From contig JAUIAD010000029.1 of the NCBI GenBank assembly GCA_030425685.1, forward strand, positions 1 to 39,101: a stretch of 39,101 nt of DNA, written 5' to 3'. Made by a program: the position numbers and the translations under genes. This document shows positions 1 to 8,500 of the stretch, one piece after another (the first letter of the stretch is position 1; each line of letters opens with the position of its first letter). The notes under the pieces were generated by a model, which saw only the letters and a list, made by a program, of their open reading frames with translations, was not told where the DNA came from and searched no databases. Origin of the DNA: Gammaproteobacteria bacterium. GTDB lineage: Bacteria > Pseudomonadota > Gammaproteobacteria > Coxiellales > Coxiellaceae.

Positions 1-5
1 AAATG

Positions 6-1049
6 CTATTTCTCTTCCCTACCAAAGTCAAAGTAACTATTGGCATAAAGCATAACTCGTTGTAGCACCTGAGAAGCAACACCCGTATTAGTGATCATAT
101 TTGAAATATAACCGTCACTGCCATATTGTGAACCCAAATGCACTTCATCACCCATTCCCAAGAATGACTCTTGCTTACGTTTAGCCCAAGCGTAGCTGTT
201 TTCATCCCGCAAGCTCAACACCGCATTTAACAGCTCAGGCTGCGCGTCTTTAAGGTTCTCAATAACATACTGTTCACCAAAGCTCTCTAAAAGCATTAAA
301 AAATCCGTTAATTGCCAAGCTTTCGCACCAAGATAAGGATTGAGACCATCGACCAATACATTAAATATCGGCACAGGATAACGCCCACAACCAAGCCGAA
401 TCATATAATTATCCCCTGAAGCCGTACTAACAAAAATATGAATCAAATACCCATTTAACGCATGCTGCGGCTCAGTTGTTGCCAGCCAACCGGTAGCAGT
501 AAAACCATGACCTTTTATCGTAAACTTGTTAGGCCGTAATGTTACTGTATCACCAGTTCCAAACCTAACAAGCTTATCTGTCTGATTAAGCTCCTCCAAG
601 ATCGTACTCTGCTTGCCAACAAAATTACTAAAAGTGCCATTCATAAAGATATTCGTATCGATAAACCCCCTAGGCAACTTTTCAAAAATGCCATAAGCAT
701 GCCCATTTAAATTAGCTGTTGAGTTTACATAGGCAGTCCCAACCTCAACTTTACGATCCTGCATACCTATAATGACTTGACGTATTTGTTCAGCATAAAT
801 TTCTTCAGAGTGATTCGCTGTTTCATTAAAAGCATTATTTGGTTTATAAGATATTTTCTTTTGTAAACTGCCGTTTTTTATAAACTTTCTATTATGATTA
901 AAAAAGTTAAAATTAAAGTTTGGTAGTGCCTTGTATGGTTTTCGAAAGAAGCTCGTCAGGTTTCTTTTTTGATAACCCGTTAGCATTGTTTTAATTAGAT
1001 TGAATTTTTTGAGTTGCTTGCTAAAGCCAAAGATTTTATTCTTAAACAT
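6..1049 (-). CDS. hypothetical protein, 347 aa
   Basis: I do not recognise this family. The first ~90 residues are basic, rich in Lys, Asn and Phe, and look disordered. From about residue 90 on it becomes an ordinary soluble mixed alpha/beta sequence with aromatic and glycine motifs such as FTIKGHGFTATGW and IRLGCGRYPVP. No signal peptide or membrane segment is evident. The ATG at 1049 is preceded by GTGGGG about 9 nt upstream, a usable ribosome binding site. The gene is divergent from the two-component system that starts at 1281, and the ~230 bp between them is AT-rich. A basic N-terminal tail followed by a globular domain would fit a secreted or host-directed protein, but that is only inference. 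Confidence 0.6.
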   Translation of the reverse strand: MFKNKIFGFSKQLKKFNLIKTMLTGYQKRNLTSFFRKPYKALPNFNFNFFNHNRKFIKNGSLQKKISYKPNNAFNETANHSEEIYAEQIRQVIIGMQDRKVEVGTAYVNSTANLNGHAYGIFEKLPRGFIDTNIFMNGTFSNFVGKQSTILEELNQTDKLVRFGTGDTVTLRPNKFTIKGHGFTATGWLATTEPQHALNGYLIHIFVSTASGDNYMIRLGCGRYPVPIFNVLVDGLNPYLGAKAWQLTDFLMLLESFGEQYVIENLKDAQPELLNAVLSLRDENSYAWAKRKQESFLGMGDEVHLGSQYGSDGYISNMITNTGVASQVLQRVMLYANSYFDFGREEK

Positions 1050-1280
1050 AATATTTACCCCACTATTATATCGCTAAAGAATAAATACAGAATATATTAG
1101 AATGATCACTTTTTGAACTATTTTAGTGTTACATTGAAAAGAAAGGCTTACTGTTAGATTTTCAATTTTTTTATTATCAAACAGTATATTAGAACACTTT
1201 GCGCTTTAAAATATAGAAATCGCTAACCGTCATTTAACTACTTGCAACAAAAACCTGATCAGCTGCTACAATTACTTATT

Positions 1281-2009
1281 ATGGGTGCAAAACGAATCTT
1301 GCTGATCGACGATGAACGAGATATTCGCCGCTTATTTAAAAAGTTTCTCAGCAATCATGGTTTTATTGTCGACACCGCAAAAGATGGCAGCAATGGCTTA
1401 GACTATATCGCCAAGAAGCGTTACGATCTTATCCTGTTAGATTTAATGCTGCCAGACACATTCGGTGGCGATCTTTGCAGCACGATACGTGTTAAAACAA
1501 CCACGCCCATCTTAATTCTAACGGCTTCCGATTCTGAGTTGCATTATATTAAAAGTCTCGACGCTGGTGCTGACGATTTCATCCAAAAATCAAATAGCAT
1601 GGACGTGATTCTTGCCAAAATCAAAGCTAACTTACGCCGAGAGGTCAGCAAAGGAGGCGACTTATTAGTGAAGGGGGTAGACTATGTCAAAGCCACCATT
1701 TCAGACTGGTCTTTTATACCCGAGAAAAAAATTCTTGTCACACCTGATGAGATGGAAGTCTATTTAACAGACCATGAAAATAAATTAATGATTTTATTTG
1801 TTAGCCAGCATGATAGTATTGTTAGCCGCGATACCATCGCAGAACGATTAGGGCTACACTCAAAAACAAACATGATACGTGCGGTTGACACCTTGGTATG
1901 CCGTTTTCGCAATAAGCTAAAGACGCATGAAAACTACACCGATTTTATAGAAACAATACGTGGAAAGGGCTACAAACTAACCGGGACGGTTGACTATGAA
2001 AAAATATAG
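1281..2009 (+). CDS. OmpR-family response regulator
   Basis: A 242-aa two-component transcription regulator. The receiver domain covers residues 1-120, with the acidic pair D10/D11, the phosphoacceptor D54 in LILLDLMLPD and a Lys near residue 104. The C-terminal winged helix (about 150-240) ends with the typical RGKGYKL wing. I chose the ATG at 1281 because the receiver domain begins there (MGAKRILLIDDE). A TTG at 1242 in the same frame would add 13 residues with no domain support, and neither start has a good Shine-Dalgarno. The gene overlaps the downstream sensor kinase by 14 bp, so the pair is translationally coupled and should act together. The target genes cannot be read from this window. 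Confidence 0.88.
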   Translation: MGAKRILLIDDERDIRRLFKKFLSNHGFIVDTAKDGSNGLDYIAKKRYDLILLDLMLPDTFGGDLCSTIRVKTTTPILILTASDSELHYIKSLDAGADDFIQKSNSMDVILAKIKANLRREVSKGGDLLVKGVDYVKATISDWSFIPEKKILVTPDEMEVYLTDHENKLMILFVSQHDSIVSRDTIAERLGLHSKTNMIRAVDTLVCRFRNKLKTHENYTDFIETIRGKGYKLTGTVDYEKI

Positions 2010-3267
2010 CCCCATCATCCGCCGTTTCCGCTATGTCAGAATTGCTGTTATTATCATGATCGCTTGTCACTTACTGGTATTAGGCTTTTCAAGTTATTAT
2101 TTTTTCCAATCTATCAATGAAAAAACAAGTTTAAAAACCGCCACTCATGCCGCTAACATTATTAGAAACTTACTGGTTGCCAATAAATATGGACATGTAG
2201 AGTCCTCATTAAAACAATTAAACGAGCATCGTTTCACGCCTGGATTTAGCCTCAGTCTACAAAAAACAAGACCTATGGATAGTCTTGCGCTTCCACCACA
2301 AGAAAATGTTAGCTTGGACAGCATTAAAAAAATGGTAGACATGATAGATCACAAGGGCCACCTTATGGTGACCGTTTACCTTAAAAACAACAATCAGTGG
2401 CTCACTATTTACAGCCCTGACAATCTTATTTACTCAACGGGAGAAATTTCTTTCAGGATGGCCTTAACGATTGTCCTACCTGCGCTTGTCACCATTACGT
2501 TAATCTATTTTCTATTCTTGCTATACAAACAATTACTGATCACCCTAATTGCCAAAAGAATACGTAGCAATGAAAGCAACCCAGAGGAAGAAGAGGCATG
2601 CGATGATCCTTTAAAAGAGCTACAAAAAGAGGTTAAAGAATTAAAGCAAAGAATCAAGGGAATTATAAACGAAGAAACACTGATGTTAATTGCATTATCA
2701 CATGATATTAACACCCCCATTATGAAACTTCGCCTACACGCAGAAGACATTGTTAATGATGACACAAAACACAGTGTAAAACGCGAACTGGATTACCTTA
2801 AAAACGTCGTTGATTCCTCCATTGCTATTAGCAAAGAAAGCACACTTAAGAAAAGAAAAATTGATCTAACCAGCTTACTATACCAAATAAAAGTAAACCG
2901 CTATAACAAAGACAATTTCGTCGTTTTCAACTACCCAGAAATCCCCATACCCATTTGTGGCGCACCAGCACTAATTAAAAGAGCAGTTATCAACTTAATC
3001 GAAAACTCTTTAAAATACGCCAAGAAGGTAAATGTCGACATTAGCAAAACAGGTGAAACAACAACCATCAGCATTACCGATGATGGACCTGGCTTGCCTG
3101 AGAATGAGATTGAACGCCTACTAAAACCTTTTCAACAGTTGGCAGATAGCCATCAAGGCACTGGCTTAGGGCTTGCCATTGTTAATCGAATTATGGAAAT
3201 GCATGGTGGCAAAATGGAAATTAAAAATATAGAACCTCACGGACTTAAGATACAACTACATTTCTAA
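1996..3267 (+). CDS. membrane sensor histidine kinase, EnvZ/BaeS type
   Basis: A 423-aa sensor kinase, the partner of the overlapping response regulator. Membrane helices lie at about residues 15-37 and 156-177 and enclose a ~118-residue periplasmic sensor region with no recognisable ligand motif. A charged coiled-coil linker (about 200-225) leads to the dimerisation helix with phospho-acceptor H236 in SHDINTP. The ATP-binding domain shows the N box (NLIENSLKYA), G1 (DDGPGLP) and G2 (GTGLGLAIV). I chose the ATG at 1996 inside the last codons of the regulator, with GGGACGG upstream. A TTG two codons earlier is possible. The known role of the family is autophosphorylation on His and transfer to the regulator's Asp. 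The signal is unknown. Confidence 0.9.
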   Translation: MKKYSPIIRRFRYVRIAVIIMIACHLLVLGFSSYYFFQSINEKTSLKTATHAANIIRNLLVANKYGHVESSLKQLNEHRFTPGFSLSLQKTRPMDSLALPPQENVSLDSIKKMVDMIDHKGHLMVTVYLKNNNQWLTIYSPDNLIYSTGEISFRMALTIVLPALVTITLIYFLFLLYKQLLITLIAKRIRSNESNPEEEEACDDPLKELQKEVKELKQRIKGIINEETLMLIALSHDINTPIMKLRLHAEDIVNDDTKHSVKRELDYLKNVVDSSIAISKESTLKKRKIDLTSLLYQIKVNRYNKDNFVVFNYPEIPIPICGAPALIKRAVINLIENSLKYAKKVNVDISKTGETTTISITDDGPGLPENEIERLLKPFQQLADSHQGTGLGLAIVNRIMEMHGGKMEIKNIEPHGLKIQLHF

Positions 3268-3280
3268 AAATAAAAATCAC

Positions 3281-3388
3281 TTAAGTAACAGTAACACCTA
3301 AACTTGCCAATATTACTATCACAAAGAAACCAAGCAGAAAACAAGCTATAATCCAAGGCGACTTTTTATCCGTGTGAGAAGGAAGCAT
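3281..3388 (-). CDS. small single-pass membrane peptide, 35 aa
   Basis: An ATG at 3388-3386 opens a 36-codon frame ending in TAA at 3281. The peptide has a short polar N-terminus (MLPSHTDKKSPW) followed by a ~20-residue run of I, A, C, F, L, G and V typical of one membrane span. It lies immediately outside the IS1 element. The IS terminal repeat places GGAGG 8 nt upstream of the ATG, so a ribosome binding site is present. It may be an intact small gene, or the tail of a gene cut by the IS. I recognise no family. Confidence 0.4.
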   Translation of the reverse strand: MLPSHTDKKSPWIIACFLLGFFVIVILASLGVTVT

Positions 3389-3389
3389 C

Positions 3390-4234
3390 GGTAGTGCCTC
3401 CAATCTGTTGACAGGTTAAATCTTTCTGCCGAATTCAAACCTATTAATAAATAACCCAATAACAATGTCATGCAATTTATCAAGTTTAGAAAAACAAATG
3501 GTTTTTCTTGCAAGTCGTTTTACTCGTGTGCGCAGCGTTAAATGTTTTCTTTCGATAGCCTGAGTATTACGCTTTCCAACGAAATGTTTGGATTTTGGCA
3601 AGTGCCTTTCATATGCGCCCCAGTCATCGGAGTAGTAAAACTCAATGTCAAAGCAACTTAATTTTTTCTGAAGTGCCTTAAAAGCAGAATCTTTTCTCGG
3701 CCCAAAATGATAGGCTAACACCGTATGTGTCTGATGATCAATGGCATGCCATAGCTATCTCTGCCAGCTTTTCTTTTTAACAAAGCTCCACATCTCATCG
3801 AGTTCTGCTTCTTCAACTTTTACTATGTTGACAGTAACTGGCTCATTATTTTTGCATTTTTCATGCAAGGAAAGTGTTGTTGACGCTTTCCAACTTTTCA
3901 CCCATTTTTTTTAATTCTCGAATAACTGTATTGATACCAACACCAAGCACCCTGACCGTATCTCTAACACCACTGCCGTTTATGGCCATTTGAATTATTT
4001 TTCTCTTTATTTCAGGCAGCCTACCTTTGTGCTTGTAATTATTAATAAATGTACGTTTTCTGCAGCATGTATTTTTGCATAGGTAACGTTGCTTACCTTC
4101 TGGTGTTAAACCAAATTTTACTACAGTTGATTCGTCGCATTCTGGGCAGAGCACATTTATTTTTGGCATGACTTATTCCTTATCAAGCTGAAAAGGAAGA
4201 GATATTATCATATCAACAGTTTGGAGGCACTACC
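3390..4234 (-). mobile_element. IS1-family insertion sequence, degenerate
   Basis: Terminal inverted repeats bound an 845-bp element. The left end (3390) and the complement of the right end (4234) both begin GGTAGTGCCTCCAA and match at 22 of 24 positions. Inside lies an IS1-type transposase with a zinc-finger N-terminal part and a DDE C-terminal part. No target-site duplication is visible in the flanks (...GAAGCATC on the left, CACTAATCC on the right), so the copy is old or its flanks have been rearranged. It separates a small membrane-peptide ORF from a remnant of the lysS 3' end. Confidence 0.85.
3416..4169 (-). pseudogene. IS1-family transposase, inactivated
   Basis: The N-terminal part (4169-3861, 102 aa) is InsA-like. 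It has a CPEC...CKNTCC zinc-binding region and a helix-turn-helix. The C-terminal part (to 3416) is InsB-like, with YYSDDWGAYE, KRNTQAIERKH and LHDIVIG, the usual catalytic and C-terminal IS1 motifs. Two lesions separate them. An A8 run at about 3904-3911 is where the reading frame must change to continue the protein (WVKSWKASTT...). A TAG at 3757-3755 stands where the frame otherwise reads KKSWQR-stop-LWHAIDH, probably a Trp codon turned amber. The A-run could be a programmed slippage site, as known in the IS1 family, but the amber makes the gene non-functional. Confidence 0.85.
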
Positions 4235-4236
4235 CA

Positions 4237-4279
4237 CTAATCCTTCAAACGCAATGAAGGAAAAAAATAACATCACCAA
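4237..4279 (-). repeat. degraded copy of the lysS 3' end
   Basis: This 43-bp stretch matches lysS positions 6249-6292 at 37 of 44 aligned positions with one single-base gap. Read on the minus strand it gives DVI-F-PSLRLKD-stop, against [12 protein letters not shown]-stop in lysS. Most differences are transitions and two codon changes are synonymous, as expected for a once-coding copy. Similarity stops upstream of it. It starts 3 bp from the IS1 element and lies on the far side of the yejM-like gene from lysS. Confidence 0.6.
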
Positions 4280-4373
4280 CCCACTCAACAGTCCTACAGC
4301 CTCACTTATCGTATTTTTTTCATATCAGTTATGATAATCTAACTTCCCTAATTATTTTAAGCAGGAAACTTAA

Positions 4374-6212
4374 GTGAAAAAATCACGGATAAAGTGGGCC
4401 TTTTCTTTTTCCCTACTAAATTTTATTTTTTTTTGTATTGTCGGTCTGCGGTATTTCTCGTATGTGGATTACCCTAAAGGTCTCTGGCCTCAGATTTTTT
4501 TACTAAGCTCATACCTTGGACAGATGTGGCTTCTATCGTTTATTACTTGCTTTACAATTCCAGTTATTGCTGCATTTTTTTTAAAAAAGCGTTTCTATAT
4601 TCCAATAACAATATTTATAAGCAGTCTAGCTGTCATCCTATTACTAGTCGACACTGTCGTTTTTACACAGTACAGCTTTCACATCAACGGCGTTATTATT
4701 AATATGATTTTTAGCGGTGCCGCTACTGAAATATTCCAATTTAGCCCTTTAGTGTGGGCTATATTTATTAGTATTATTGCTTTTGTTATTGCCACAGAGA
4801 TAGCGTTTCACTTTCTGTCATCTCGCTATAACAACCTTATCAAGCCCAGTATCAGCATCTTGTTTACCACCAGCATGATTGGCACTTATATATTTTCATT
4901 GTGCGTAAACGCCTGGTTTAATGCGTTAGAATATACCCCCATAATCACCTACAACAACATCACCCCACTGTATTGCGACGCCACTGCTAAATCTTTTTTG
5001 CTCAAGCATCATTTTATTTATCAAAAAGATATCCAAAAATATCACCAACTCAATCATTTTAAAAAAACAGATAACAAGCGCATAGCATACCCACTACATA
5101 AACTTGTCAGCACTCCCTTAACACCTTTCAATATTATGTTGATCGTGGTAGATACATGGCGCGCCGACACGATGAATGCGAGCACTACACCTAATATTTA
5201 TAAATTTTCACAAAACGCTGCTGTATTTAACAACCATTCAAGCGGCGGAGACTGCACTGAGCCAGGTATCTTTTCTTTATTTTATGGCATTCCGAGCACC
5301 TACTGGGATATCATACGCAAGCTCCATCGACAACCCGTACTACTTAACTTTATTCTAAAAAATAATTATAAAACAGCTATTTTTGGCAGCGCCCCATTAA
5401 CCACCCCACCGTTTGACGCAACTGTATTTGCTAACATTAAGCATTTACCTTTATACACTAAAGGCAATAGCCCATGGCAAAGAGATATAACCATTAACAA
5501 CAATATGCTCGCTTTTTTAAGAAAGCAACGCATTAGCAAAAGGCCATTTTTTGGATTTTTATTTTATGATGCTGTACATGGATTTAGCGTACCACCAACA
5601 TTCAAAAAAACATATACCCCGACTAAAATATTTAATTACTTTTCGCTAAACAACAATACCAACCCCACCCCTTACTTCAACCTTTACAAAAATGCTGTTC
5701 TATTCGACGACCAACTTATAGGAAAAATATTAACCGCATTAAAAAACTACCACTTTCTAAAAAATACGGTTGTTATTATTACAGCAGATCATGGCGAAGA
5801 ATTTAATGAAGAGCATAAAAATCATTGGGGGCACGCTAGCGACTTCTCCAAATATCAAATCAAAACCCCCCTCATAGTCTATTGGCCTGGAAAAACCCCA
5901 GCTACCTATAACTATGCCACAAGCCATTACGATATCGCCCCGACATTGCTTGAAGATATCTTCCACATCCACAATCCAACAAAAGACTACAGCACTGGCG
6001 TTAACTTATTTAAATCTACTGGGCGAGATAATTTTTTCATAGTCCATAGTTACCAATATAGCGGCATCATTGGCAAACACTATATTATCACTTATCTTCA
6101 TAATGGAAGCTTTACCACAACAGACCAAAGACTAAACCCGATTCCTCAATCAAAGGTCCCTAATAAAACACTAGAGCAAGCTTGGGAAGAGATGACACGC
6201 TATCACAACTAG
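4374..6212 (+). CDS. yejM: YejM/PbgA (LapC)-like inner-membrane sulfatase-fold protein
   Basis: A 612-aa protein with five N-terminal membrane helices (about residues 11-27, 45-70, 76-97, 125-145 and 160-180) and a periplasmic sulfatase-fold domain from ~250. D260 (VVDTWRAD), T295 (CTEPGIFSLFYG) and D472/H473 (ITADHGEEF) sit at the metal and nucleophile positions of the alkaline phosphatase superfamily. Length and architecture match E. coli YejM/PbgA/LapC, which senses lipid A and controls LpxC turnover. It is not regarded as a true sulfatase. The start is GTG at 4374, with AGGA about 8 nt upstream. It converges on lysS with 36 bp between them and is flanked by the lysS tail and its degraded duplicate, which suggests insertion here. 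Confidence 0.85.
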   Translation: MKKSRIKWAFSFSLLNFIFFCIVGLRYFSYVDYPKGLWPQIFLLSSYLGQMWLLSFITCFTIPVIAAFFLKKRFYIPITIFISSLAVILLLVDTVVFTQYSFHINGVIINMIFSGAATEIFQFSPLVWAIFISIIAFVIATEIAFHFLSSRYNNLIKPSISILFTTSMIGTYIFSLCVNAWFNALEYTPIITYNNITPLYCDATAKSFLLKHHFIYQKDIQKYHQLNHFKKTDNKRIAYPLHKLVSTPLTPFNIMLIVVDTWRADTMNASTTPNIYKFSQNAAVFNNHSSGGDCTEPGIFSLFYGIPSTYWDIIRKLHRQPVLLNFILKNNYKTAIFGSAPLTTPPFDATVFANIKHLPLYTKGNSPWQRDITINNNMLAFLRKQRISKRPFFGFLFYDAVHGFSVPPTFKKTYTPTKIFNYFSLNNNTNPTPYFNLYKNAVLFDDQLIGKILTALKNYHFLKNTVVIITADHGEEFNEEHKNHWGHASDFSKYQIKTPLIVYWPGKTPATYNYATSHYDIAPTLLEDIFHIHNPTKDYSTGVNLFKSTGRDNFFIVHSYQYSGIIGKHYIITYLHNGSFTTTDQRLNPIPQSKVPNKTLEQAWEEMTRYHN

Positions 6213-6248
6213 CCATCGTCATCTCTAATACTTAATGAGGCAACTTAA

Positions 6249-7778
6249 CTAATCTTTCAAACGTAGCAAAGGAAATAAAATAACATCACGAATAGAGGCA
6301 TTATCGGTAAAAAACATCACTAAACGATCAATACCAATACCCTCACCTGCCGTTGGCGGCAAACCGTATTCCAACGCAGTAATATAATCGGTATCAAAGT
6401 CCATCGCTTCCGCATCACCTTCAGCCTTTGCCTGCATTTGTTGGCGAAAACGATCTGCTTGATCTTCAGGGTCATTTAATTCAGAAAAGCCATTCGCAAT
6501 TTCCTGCCCACCGGCGTAGAACTCAAAACGATCGGTAATAAAATCATTATCATCATTGGCGCGCGCTAACGGCGATACTTCACGCGGAAATTCGGTAATA
6601 AACGTCGGCTGCTGTAGTTTTTTCTCCACCAGCTTTTCAAACAATTCCGTTTGGATTTTGCCAAGCCCATAACTATCCAACAAATGAATATCATGCTCTT
6701 GGGCAAGTGCTCTGGCTTGATCAATATTATCCAACTGCAGAGGTTTAATATCAGGGTTAAAATGCATAATCGATTCACGCAGACTAATACGCGCAAAAGA
6801 CTGGCTTAAATCGATTTCTTCACCTTGGAACGTAAAGCTCGTTGAACCTAATACTTCATTGGCAACATAACGCATTAACTCTTCGGTCATATCCATCATA
6901 TCGATATACGTTGCATACGCCAAATAAAATTCTAACATCGTAAATTCAGGGTTATGGCGCGTGGAAATACCTTCATTACGAAAGTTGCGATTAATCTCAT
7001 ACACTTTTTCAAAACCACCGACCACTAAACGCTTTAAATAAAGCTCCGGTGCAATACGTAAAAATAATTCCATATCCATCGCATTATGATGCGTTTCAAA
7101 TGGACGCGCTGCAGCACCGCCTGCTAGCGGGTGCATCATCGGCGTTTCAACTTCCATAAAGCCACGATCGTCAAAAAATCGGCGAATATGTGCAATTAAT
7201 TTGGAACGCATTTGAAAAACAGCACGTGGTTTGTCATTAACAATTAAATCAAGATAGCGCTGACGAAAACGTTGTTCCTGATCTTGCAAACCATGAAATT
7301 TATCGGGCATAGGACGCAGTGCTTTTGTCAGCAAACACACATTGCTCGCTTTAATCGACAATTCACCCGTTTTAGTCTTAAACACTTCCCCTTCAACACC
7401 AATAATATCGCCAAGATCCCAGCCCTTAAATAATTTATAGACACCCTCAGGAAGATTATCGCGCGTAATATAGGCTTGGATTTTGCCTGACATATCTTGA
7501 ATATGAGCAAAACTCGCTTTGCCCATTAAACGACGCGTCATTATGCGTCCGGCGATTTTTACTTTGATCGCCTTCTCGGCCAAGGCATCCGCATCAAATT
7601 GGTCATAACCACTATGCAAATCAGCTGCTAGCTCATCACGCTGGAAACCGTTAGGGTAGGCTTTACCCTCTTCACGCCACTGTGCTAACTTTGCCTTTCG
7701 CTGCGTAATCTGTTCATTTTCAGATAATTGAGCGTCATCAGCAGCTTGTTTCTGCTTTACAGTTTGCGTATCAGTCAC
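6249..7778 (-). CDS. lysS: lysyl-tRNA synthetase, class II
   Basis: A 509-aa enzyme that charges tRNA-Lys with lysine in the cytoplasm. The anticodon-binding OB domain (about 55-175) is followed by the class II core, with motif 1 ([11 protein letters not shown]), motif 2 ([19 protein letters not shown]) and motif 3 (GIGIDRLVM). It ends [12 protein letters not shown], and its length equals that of E. coli LysS (505 aa). The start is GTG at 7778, preceded by GAGGAG at 6-7 nt. A TTG 11 codons further upstream opens the frame but has no such site. It lies downstream of prfB as in many gammaproteobacteria, but a Nudix gene is inserted between them. Its last 43 bp are repeated, degraded, at 4237-4279. 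Confidence 0.97.
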   Translation of the reverse strand: MTDTQTVKQKQAADDAQLSENEQITQRKAKLAQWREEGKAYPNGFQRDELAADLHSGYDQFDADALAEKAIKVKIAGRIMTRRLMGKASFAHIQDMSGKIQAYITRDNLPEGVYKLFKGWDLGDIIGVEGEVFKTKTGELSIKASNVCLLTKALRPMPDKFHGLQDQEQRFRQRYLDLIVNDKPRAVFQMRSKLIAHIRRFFDDRGFMEVETPMMHPLAGGAAARPFETHHNAMDMELFLRIAPELYLKRLVVGGFEKVYEINRNFRNEGISTRHNPEFTMLEFYLAYATYIDMMDMTEELMRYVANEVLGSTSFTFQGEEIDLSQSFARISLRESIMHFNPDIKPLQLDNIDQARALAQEHDIHLLDSYGLGKIQTELFEKLVEKKLQQPTFITEFPREVSPLARANDDNDFITDRFEFYAGGQEIANGFSELNDPEDQADRFRQQMQAKAEGDAEAMDFDTDYITALEYGLPPTAGEGIGIDRLVMFFTDNASIRDVILFPLLRLKD

Positions 7779-7828
7779 GGGTATCTCCTCGTCAATTAGC
7801 TTTAGCAGCAAAGACTGGTCATCATATA

Positions 7829-8455
7829 TTAATCAAATTCGGTGGGCAAGTTAGACACTTTTACCATATCAAAAAAATGCAGAATCTGTTCTTTCGTCAC
7901 ACGGTGTACAGACAGCGGCGGCAAATCATTGACGGCAAAAAAACCAACATTGGATGTTTCATGACTGGTGGCCGCCTCACCACCAATAATTTCACAAAGG
8001 AAAAAGCATTTGTAAGTATGCGGAAAATGCGGTGGGTGCTGGTGTTTTTGTTTATCAAATAAGGCTAGTAGCTTAGTGGCGCTGACATCAAAACCGCTTT
8101 CTTCTTTCACCTCACGAACAACGTTCTCACTCGGTGAGAAATTGACATCGGCCCAACCACCTGGCAAGGACCACAAACGCTCGTCACGTTCTTCCACCAA
8201 CAAAATCTTATTGTCTTTAAAAATAACAGCGCGCGTATCAAGCTTTGGTGTGGCATAGCCGTATTCTTTATCAAAAAGATCCTTCACAATCTCGGCGGAA
8301 TAATCGCTATAATGCTCCATAATTTCAGCGGCTAAGGCATAAATGCGGTCGTAGCGTTCATCGCAATAAGTGTCCTTGCAATAAGCACGTCCAGCCTGGG
8401 CGATAGCTTGCAACTCCGAAAGCCACGTCAACCACTGTGGATGCTTATCGCCCAT
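7829..8455 (-). CDS. Nudix hydrolase with N-terminal helical domain
   Basis: A 208-aa member of the Nudix superfamily, which hydrolyses nucleoside diphosphates linked to another moiety. Residues 1-65 form a helical N-terminal domain typical of the subgroup annotated as ADP-ribose pyrophosphatase-like. The Nudix fold follows, with [12 protein letters not shown] and the catalytic REVKEESGF helix. In the canonical signature GX5EX7REUXEEXGU the first Glu is replaced by Phe ([11 protein letters not shown]), while the metal-binding REVKEE is intact. The ATG at 8455 has GAGGTGG about 5 nt upstream. It lies 45 bp after prfB and 50 bp before lysS, so co-transcription with both is likely. The substrate cannot be told from sequence. 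Confidence 0.85.
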   Translation of the reverse strand: MGDKHPQWLTWLSELQAIAQAGRAYCKDTYCDERYDRIYALAAEIMEHYSDYSAEIVKDLFDKEYGYATPKLDTRAVIFKDNKILLVEERDERLWSLPGGWADVNFSPSENVVREVKEESGFDVSATKLLALFDKQKHQHPPHFPHTYKCFFLCEIIGGEAATSHETSNVGFFAVNDLPPLSVHRVTKEQILHFFDMVKVSNLPTEFD

Positions 8456-8500
8456 CGAACCACCTCATTTATCGGCATATAGGTAAAAGGATAGCAAATC

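Noticed and set aside
1093-1194. Direct repeat TATATTAGAA at 1093 and 1185 upstream of the regulator at 1281
   Set aside because: Ten AT-rich bases 92 bp apart are easily expected by chance in this AT-rich gap.
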